In this document: positions 22,651 through 27,477 of the stretch, in pieces
Layout: the number at the start of each line of letters is the position of its first letter
Position numbering within the stretch: the stretch's first letter is position 1
Source of the DNA: a virus
DNA: 27,477 nt
Reading direction: 5' to 3' (one strand)
IMG/VR virus record: IMGVR_UViG_3300027762_000030
Coordinates: 1 to 27,477 of that record
Position numbers and translations under genes: made by a program
The notes under the pieces: generated by a model
What the model saw: the letters and a program-made list of their open reading frames with translations, nothing else
Databases searched by the model: none
What the model was told of the DNA's origin: nothing

Positions 22651-22682
22651 GCCCGCCTGCTATCTAGTGGGCGGGCTATTTT
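22651..22682 (+). terminator. Terminator closing the capsid operon
   Basis: The arms GCCCGCC (22651-22657) and GGCGGGC (22670-22676) are perfect complements around a 12-base loop, followed by TATTTT. It lies 27 bases after the decoration-like gene and isolates the scaffold-capsid unit, which begins at the promoter near 20550. Confidence 0.8.
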
Positions 22683-22698
22683 GATAAGAAAGAGGACA

Positions 22699-24180
22699 AT
22701 GCAATACATCACCGACTACAAAAACATTCACCGGGGCAGATGCTTTATCCTCGGAAATGGCCCATCCCTGAAGGGTTTTGACTTCAGCCAGTTGAATGGC
22801 GAACTTGTGTTCGGAACAAACAGGATATATCTTTCAGGATATACCCCGGATTATTACGTATGTGTCAACAGCCTGGTACTCAACCAATTCGGGGACGAGA
22901 TCGGGAACCTTGACTGCGATAAGTTTCTAAGTGGCAGGGGGGTGGTCCAAAACCAAAGGGGGAAAGTCATCACCCTGGATACCGGAGAAGCGAACCCCGG
23001 CTTTTACTCCCCCGAAAAAGCCATTTGGGAGGGGTATACCGTCACCTATGTCGCCCTGCAACTGGCATTCTACATGGGATTTGAACAGGTGATCCTGCTG
23101 GGGGTAGACCACGACTACGGGGACACCGGAAGCCCGAACGAACGGGAAGTATTCGAAGGCGAAGACCGGGTACATTTCCACCCGGACTACTTCACGGGGT
23201 ACGAGTGGCACACCCCCGATTTGAGAATGAGCGAACTGGCTTACAGCTTAGCCAGCAATTATTATCAGAAGCATGGACGGCATATTATCAATTGCTCGGA
23301 GAAAACGGAATTAGAAATATTCCCCGTGCTGCCCATGGCGCATGTTCTGGGGCCACGATACCGGGTGAGCGCGGTGGTATCCGCCTATTATGCAGAACCC
23401 TATATTGAGGAATGTTTGCGCGATTTGCGCAACCAGAGCGAACCGATTGAGATCGTGGTCGTTTGCCAAAAAGGGGGGATGGAAGAGGAAGTGGCAAAGG
23501 CATGGAAGGTGGAGCAGCTCATCACCACCCCGGATGTCCCCAACCTGGCAACCGCCTGGAACCTGGGCGCAAAGAAAGCACGGGGGAAGTACATCATCCC
23601 CGCCTGCACAGACGACCGGCTGAAGAAGAACACATTGGGGATCATGGCGGACTTCATGGATGGCAGACCAGACATTGATTTGGTCTATGCGGATGTGTTC
23701 GTCAGTTGGGAGCCAAACATCCCATATGATACTTTTGTAGCCAATAACCCGGAGGTGGTGGGGGGAAGACACGAAGGCCAACCGGGGGTATATATCTGGC
23801 CGGACTACAGCCGGGAAGCATTGGGGCGGAATTGTTTCATTGGCCCACAACCACTATACCGGGCATCCCTGCATCAGCGGGTGGGGTGGTTCGATGAAAG
23901 CCTGACATCGGCAATGGACTATGACTTCTGGTTGAGATGTGCGCGGGAAAAGAACTTCTACCACCTGCCCCTGGTGATGGGGGTGTATCAAGCCCGCCCG
24001 GACAGCCTGGAATACCGGACGAAAGACATCAGCATGAGAGAAAGTTTTCAGTCACAGCGAAAAGTTTCTGAGAAACAGATCAGTGTTACCGTATTTGGGG
24101 AAGATGTGCGGATTGAAGTGGGGCATAGTTGGGGATTTATCAGCAAAAGTGATTTGAAAAAGTTGGCGGTGAAGATATGA
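22699..24180 (+). CDS. Two-domain glycosyltransferase (GNGPSL-type domain fused to a GT2-like domain)
   Basis: The 493-residue protein has two enzyme-like domains. The N-terminal half (about 1-215) carries RCFILGNGPSLKGFD (GNGPSL at 19-24), FGTNRIYLSGYTPDYYV and VILLGVDHDYGD, the pattern of sialyltransferase-like/DUF115-type proteins. The C-terminal half (about 222-430) is a GT-A family 2-like glycosyltransferase: VSAVVSAYYAEPYIEECLRD opens the nucleotide-sugar fold, ATAWNLGAKKARGKYII precedes a TDD in place of DxD (304-306), and AMDYDFWLRC (405-414) is the usual acceptor-side motif. ATG 22699 follows AAGAGG; TTG 22681 would extend it by six residues. It may glycosylate virion proteins or alter the host surface. 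Donor sugar is not predictable. Confidence 0.78.
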   Translation: MQYITDYKNIHRGRCFILGNGPSLKGFDFSQLNGELVFGTNRIYLSGYTPDYYVCVNSLVLNQFGDEIGNLDCDKFLSGRGVVQNQRGKVITLDTGEANPGFYSPEKAIWEGYTVTYVALQLAFYMGFEQVILLGVDHDYGDTGSPNEREVFEGEDRVHFHPDYFTGYEWHTPDLRMSELAYSLASNYYQKHGRHIINCSEKTELEIFPVLPMAHVLGPRYRVSAVVSAYYAEPYIEECLRDLRNQSEPIEIVVVCQKGGMEEEVAKAWKVEQLITTPDVPNLATAWNLGAKKARGKYIIPACTDDRLKKNTLGIMADFMDGRPDIDLVYADVFVSWEPNIPYDTFVANNPEVVGGRHEGQPGVYIWPDYSREALGRNCFIGPQPLYRASLHQRVGWFDESLTSAMDYDFWLRCAREKNFYHLPLVMGVYQARPDSLEYRTKDISMRESFQSQRKVSEKQISVTVFGEDVRIEVGHSWGFISKSDLKKLAVKI

Positions 24181-24869
24181 AAAACACCATCATCACTGTT
24201 TTCTTATCAATGGCAATGGCCGGATGCCTGCTCTTGATTGGCGCAGCTACGGTCGGAGTTGTCTGGTACACATGGCCAACATCATCGCCGGAAGTCCAGT
24301 ATCAAGAGCGGGTGGTGGAAGCGCCGGTAGAAGTCGAACGCGTTATAACGCAAGTGATTGAGAAGATTGTCACGGCTACCCCCGCCCCCGAAGCGTTGCA
24401 GTATCCCATCGAAAACGCTTTATTACCCACATCCACAGCCACACCCACAGAAATACCCTCACCACCCTGTACCAATATTGCCTGGGTGGTAAGCCAACCA
24501 GTGAGTGACCTACAAGCGGGGGCGTTGGAAATTGGCAGAATAAAACGCTTGCATTTCATCATTCGCAATGAGGGCAGCTGCCCCTGGGATGGGTACGTGT
24601 TGACCAGCGCGGGGGTATTGCCTGACATCCCGATCCCGTTCACACCGCCGGGAGGCCTGGCTGATTTCAGCATTGACATCACAGTAAGCCGGTCATTCAT
24701 TGCCCGCTTTGCATTGATGGCGGCAAACGGGGATCTGTTCGGCGTTCTCAACACCACCAGCCCGGACATGATCATTTACTATCGGCTGGATGCGTACACG
24801 GGTAAGAACGTGATCCAGGTTCCACCTGCATTGGGCGGCGGGACGATTACCTGTACAGGCGCGGGCTGA
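24177..24869 (+). CDS. Membrane-anchored stalked protein with an NBR1-like Ig domain
   Basis: The 230-residue protein starts at an ATGA overlap with the glycosyltransferase. It begins with a hydrophobic anchor (residues 5-33) containing MAMAGC, a poor lipobox; a continuing hydrophobic stretch favours a signal anchor. A Val/Glu/Arg stalk follows (VVEAPVEVERVITQVIEKIV), then a Thr/Pro linker (TSTATPTEIPSPP). The rest resembles the NBR1-type Ig fold, with LHFIIRNEGSCPWDGYVL as its typical N-x-G-x-C-x-W core. Stalks and linkers of this exact style are common in secreted proteins of Chloroflexota. It is probably displayed outside the infected cell membrane. Possible roles include superinfection exclusion or surface masking; none is demonstrated. 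Confidence 0.65.
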   Translation: MKNTIITVFLSMAMAGCLLLIGAATVGVVWYTWPTSSPEVQYQERVVEAPVEVERVITQVIEKIVTATPAPEALQYPIENALLPTSTATPTEIPSPPCTNIAWVVSQPVSDLQAGALEIGRIKRLHFIIRNEGSCPWDGYVLTSAGVLPDIPIPFTPPGGLADFSIDITVSRSFIARFALMAANGDLFGVLNTTSPDMIIYYRLDAYTGKNVIQVPPALGGGTITCTGAG

Positions 24870-24915
24870 AGACGAACACGGTAGGCCGGTGGCTTACGGA
24901 GATAGGAAAACAAAA

Positions 24916-25563
24916 ATGATCTATTGGGGTGTCCTCCTCGAACGAGGCATGTACGACGAAGCGGTAGACAGCTTATTGGGAGTAGCCTCCCGATGCGGAT
25001 CGCAGAACTGGACCCGGATCAGCGTGCCGCACACCGCAACCGAATGGGCGCGGGAACAATTTACGGAAGCGTTTATGGAAAGCACCAGCGACCCGTATGA
25101 CACATTGGTGATGTTGGATGCAGACCACAAATACCCCGCCAACGTGGTGGAAAGACTGGCGCTTGACCCGCACCCGGATTATGGGGTAGTGGCCGCGCTT
25201 GCATTCTGCCGGGGAGAAGACAGCCGCCCGGCGTTTTACATGAAAGACAGCGAAGACCCGGAATTCTGGTACTCAACGAGCAAGATACCGGAGAATAAAA
25301 TCATCCCGGCGGACATGGTGGGAACCGGGGCGATAGCGATTCGGCGCTGGGTATTCGACAAACTGCAACCACCCTACTGGAAGAAAATGTATGATGTGGT
25401 ACGCGGCGGGGAGGATTGGTACTTCTCCCTGCAATGTGAGAAAGCGGGGATTGCAAGGTACGTGCATACCGGCGTGGAGATCCCGCACATTCGTTTGGGA
25501 ACTGTGACAAGAAAAGACTGGGAGAAATATTGCTATGACAACCTTAGCATCAGCGACACTTGA
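24916..25563 (+). CDS. Second glycosyltransferase-like protein (GT-A type)
   Basis: ATG 24916 is preceded by GGAGATAGG; a GTG at 24889 is the alternative start. The 215-residue protein has a DxD-type metal/nucleotide-sugar motif in TLVMLDADHKYP (Asp68-Ala-Asp70), then GTGAIAIRRWVFDKL, RGGEDWYFSLQCEKAG and a closing HIRLG histidine, the usual order for small GT-A enzymes. It lacks a membrane segment. It is the third carbohydrate-linked gene after the capsid operon, and overlaps the adaptor-like gene by 29 bases. With the upstream fused enzyme it may build a glycan on virion or host surface. Confidence 0.7.
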   Translation: MIYWGVLLERGMYDEAVDSLLGVASRCGSQNWTRISVPHTATEWAREQFTEAFMESTSDPYDTLVMLDADHKYPANVVERLALDPHPDYGVVAALAFCRGEDSRPAFYMKDSEDPEFWYSTSKIPENKIIPADMVGTGAIAIRRWVFDKLQPPYWKKMYDVVRGGEDWYFSLQCEKAGIARYVHTGVEIPHIRLGTVTRKDWEKYCYDNLSISDT

Positions 25564-26332
25564 CCTGGCCCGGCTGATCACCAGCGTGGTGGAAGGGACA
25601 GCCACCGGGGGATCGGCAACCACCCTGCTTGATACCGGGGTCACTGAAGAGGATGACTACTTCAACGGCGGAACCATCTGGCCTTTGAGCGGGAACAACG
25701 CCGGAAAGAGCGCAGTCATCACCGATTGGGCGAAATCGACCGGGACATACACCTTTGCCACCATGACCCTGGTCAACGCGGCGGGTAATCTATACGCATC
25801 CTGTAATGCAGACTTCCCCCGGTATGTTTTGATTCAGGCGATCAATAAAGCGTTAAGGGCCATTGGAGGAATACCGGCGCAAGATGCTACTTTGGTGACA
25901 GTGGCAGACCAGGAAGCCTACACCCTACCGGCGGGCGTGATCGATGTACGGAAAGTGGAAGTGGCAATGATGACCACCGCACCATACCAATACGTCCCGC
26001 ATTTTGGCTGGCGGCAAATTGGAACCACGATTGCATTTGACACAGAGCGCGCCCCGGATGAAGCCGATTACAAAATCAGGCTGACCCATGTGGCATTGCC
26101 CACCACGCTTACAGCGGACACAGACGCGATCTCGAATTACATCTACCCTGACCGGCTAAGCTGGAAAGCGGCGGTACATGCGCTGAGATGGCGGGTACAA
26201 CGATATCGGGAAGACCGCCCCGACCTGATCAAACTGATGAATGAAGCCCTGGCGCAAGAAGCCCTGATGGATGCGCGCTATCCGATCTATGGCTTACAGA
26301 AGACCCCGCACATGGGGGGATATTATGAGTGA
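25535..26332 (+). CDS. Head-tail adaptor/connector-like structural protein
   Basis: The 265-residue protein opens with a Thr/Ala/Gly-rich beta segment, then a helix (FPRYVLIQAINKALRAIGGIP) leading into DQEAYTLPAGVIDVRKVEVA, and a second helical region near the end (DRLSWKAAVHALRWRVQRYR, then LIKLMNEALAQEAL). That combination of a short helix, a Y-x-LP-x-G-V-x-D/E-V strand and a late Arg/Trp-rich helix is typical of tail-tube or adaptor proteins that dock on the portal of short-tailed phages. Start ATG 25535 lies inside the previous gene with GGGAGAAA upstream. The assignment is by pattern and position downstream of the capsid genes. Confidence 0.6.
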   Translation: MTTLASATLDLARLITSVVEGTATGGSATTLLDTGVTEEDDYFNGGTIWPLSGNNAGKSAVITDWAKSTGTYTFATMTLVNAAGNLYASCNADFPRYVLIQAINKALRAIGGIPAQDATLVTVADQEAYTLPAGVIDVRKVEVAMMTTAPYQYVPHFGWRQIGTTIAFDTERAPDEADYKIRLTHVALPTTLTADTDAISNYIYPDRLSWKAAVHALRWRVQRYREDRPDLIKLMNEALAQEALMDARYPIYGLQKTPHMGGYYE

Positions 26333-26429
26333 TTGCTGGCTATCAAAGAAGCCGCATATCATTGTCATTGCGATTATCTTAACCATCCTGGAGAGTATCT
26401 ATGACCGCATCCGCCAGCCCAACCAATAA
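26325..26429 (+). CDS. Tiny single-span membrane peptide
   Basis: The 34-residue frame starts eight bases before the end of the adaptor-like gene. A short basic N-terminus (MSDCWLSKKPH) is followed by IIVIAIILTILESIYDRIRQ, a single membrane span ending in basic residues. The downstream tail gene begins inside its end. Its position in a close-packed series supports expression, but it is so small that chance cannot be excluded. Confidence 0.4.
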   Translation: MSDCWLSKKPHIIVIAIILTILESIYDRIRQPNQ

Positions 26430-27477
26430 GAGAAGCAGCCACCACGTTGTACTGACCCAGGGAGCAACGTCAGTGGGATTGATCCTATGCAACAGCCAGG
26501 GCAAAGCCGAACCGCGCGCATTCAGGCGGCAAGAATACCAGCAGAGCGCCTTGCAGATTTCGACCGGGCAGCAGAAACATGCGGACTTCTCCGGGTTCTG
26601 GAAGTACATTGAACAGAACGATTGGAGCGGAGGCCGGGGGGCAAACGATTTTGACAAGGATACCAGCATGTATCTTGATGGCTACCAGATCAACACCATG
26701 CGACCGGGGGAGGTGATCTTGGGGCCGAAATCTACCATTGTCAGTTTTGGCGCTCTTGTATCAATGAGTAACAACATCGGAATACATTACAATACAAAAG
26801 CCTGCTACTTTTCCGGCGCAGTAACCGGAAGCACCGTTTACTATCGCACCAATAATAATGCCACTGTGACCATCACCGTAAAGGATGTCACTGTTACACT
26901 AAGAAAAACATCTGGAAGCGCAACCGCCGGGATTATGAGCCTGGGAATAAAGCCAGATGGCGGAAGCGAAGTATGGTCTGATAACAGCATATTTATCCCG
27001 TCTATCTCATCCGACGCGACATCCTACAAATTCACTTTTGCAGCGGGAGTGGCACTGACATCCGCTCAAGATTTTTACCTGACATTCAAAAACACAGGCG
27101 TGACCAGCAGCGCCGGAATTACCATTGCGCATCAAGAATCGGGATCGGAATGCGAACTATCCGTAAGCACAGACGGATCAACCTATACAGACACAGGTGG
27201 ACTACCACAAACCCCAAGTTACGTCATGACCAATGGTGGATCAGCAAAGAACAGAGCGCATCTATTCGAGTATAAGGGGGCGCTCTACTATGCGATGCAG
27301 AACAACAATGGCACATCCAGCAAACTCTATTTGAACGGTGATCATGGACTGGCAAAGACCGGGGCAACCACAACCGGAGTGACCATCAAAGGCCAGGCGT
27401 CATGGGCAACAGACGAGGCCATAGGATGTATCTGTGTGATTGTATCGGGAACGGGATCCAGCCAACCCCAAAACTGG
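26401..27477 (+). CDS. Tail/virion protein, 3' end cut by the window
   Basis: An open frame from ATG 26401, with GGAGAG six bases upstream, runs to the window edge without a stop (359 residues seen). The start has a TQGATSVGLILCNSQGKAEP strand, then FSGFWKYIEQNDWSGGRG and YQINTMRPGEVILGPK. This W-x-x-I-x-Q-x-D-x-SGG-x-G pattern is found at the N-terminus of large beta-rich phage tail proteins. The visible remainder is beta-rich, Thr/Ser/Gly-heavy, with regular strand spacing, consistent with a propeller or fibre. Its true length and C-terminal domain lie outside the window. Confidence 0.55.
   Translation, partial: MTASASPTNKRSSHHVVLTQGATSVGLILCNSQGKAEPRAFRRQEYQQSALQISTGQQKHADFSGFWKYIEQNDWSGGRGANDFDKDTSMYLDGYQINTMRPGEVILGPKSTIVSFGALVSMSNNIGIHYNTKACYFSGAVTGSTVYYRTNNNATVTITVKDVTVTLRKTSGSATAGIMSLGIKPDGGSEVWSDNSIFIPSISSDATSYKFTFAAGVALTSAQDFYLTFKNTGVTSSAGITIAHQESGSECELSVSTDGSTYTDTGGLPQTPSYVMTNGGSAKNRAHLFEYKGALYYAMQNNNGTSSKLYLNGDHGLAKTGATTTGVTIKGQASWATDEAIGCICVIVSGTGSSQPQNW

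Noticed and set aside
1-27477. Searched by eye for tRNA genes, insertion sequences, integrase and attachment sites.
   Set aside because: No cloverleaf-like sequence, transposase or recombinase motif was seen; short or degenerate tRNAs could be missed without a covariance search.

Overview
The window is part of a tailed double-stranded DNA phage (Caudoviricetes) or prophage. It holds a replication gene, a divergent control region, a holin cluster, both terminase subunits, a portal, a scaffold-like protein, an HK97-type major capsid protein and head-tail or tail genes. The genes are tightly packed, with many ATGA, TAATG and TGATG stop/start overlaps. Apart from a short leftward block at about 3.17-4.02 kb, everything is on the + strand. 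The host is probably a Chloroflexota bacterium of the Anaerolineae type. This is inferred from one secreted protein (24177-24869), which has a Val/Glu/Arg stalk, a TATPTE-type linker and a domain resembling the NBR1-like Ig fold, all common in that group. No host marker gene is present, so the host is a hypothesis. No tape-measure gene is visible. The adaptor-like protein and the start of a large tail protein after the capsid genes would suit a short-tailed phage, but this is not proven.

Layout. 1-0.85 kb: a small membrane protein and a C5-cytosine DNA methyltransferase. 0.88-2.9 kb: a prim-pol/PriCT/D5-like SF3 helicase fusion ending in a terminator. 2.92-3.14 kb: a noncoding block with eight 9-bp repeats, six of them arranged as two opposed triplets around a 59-bp almost pure A/T core, read here as a replication origin. 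3.17-4.02 kb: four small leftward genes, one an excisionase-like HTH protein, ending at a terminator. 4.02-4.19 kb: a divergent promoter region with two TACCG-N4-CGGTA operators and a rightward promoter built on a 15-bp palindrome. 4.19-5.92 kb: a metallophosphoesterase, a winged-helix protein, an LL-H type holin, an XhlA-like coiled-coil membrane protein and a tiny membrane peptide. 5.91-7.79 kb: TerS and TerL.

7.79-10.16 kb: four cargo genes sit between TerL and the portal: a beta-rich protein, a LamG-like lectin, a small phage protein and a clan GH-A-like glycoside hydrolase with a Tat-like N-terminus. 10.16-12.73 kb: portal, a small protein and a Gly/Pro-rich protein. 12.74-20.55 kb: one 2600-residue protein, probably carried in the virion and injected. 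A second copy of the palindromic promoter follows. 20.6-22.6 kb: scaffold-like protein, major capsid protein and a decoration-like protein, closed by a terminator. 22.7-25.6 kb: a fused two-domain glycosyltransferase, the anchored Ig-like protein and a second glycosyltransferase. 25.5 kb to the end: a head-tail adaptor-like protein, a 34-residue membrane peptide and a tail protein cut by the window edge.

The most informative observations are the twin promoters at 4.15 and 20.55 kb, the iteron/AT-rich origin candidate, the giant mosaic virion protein, and the surface-carbohydrate gene set (glycosidase, lectin-like protein, glycosyltransferases, Ig-like protein).
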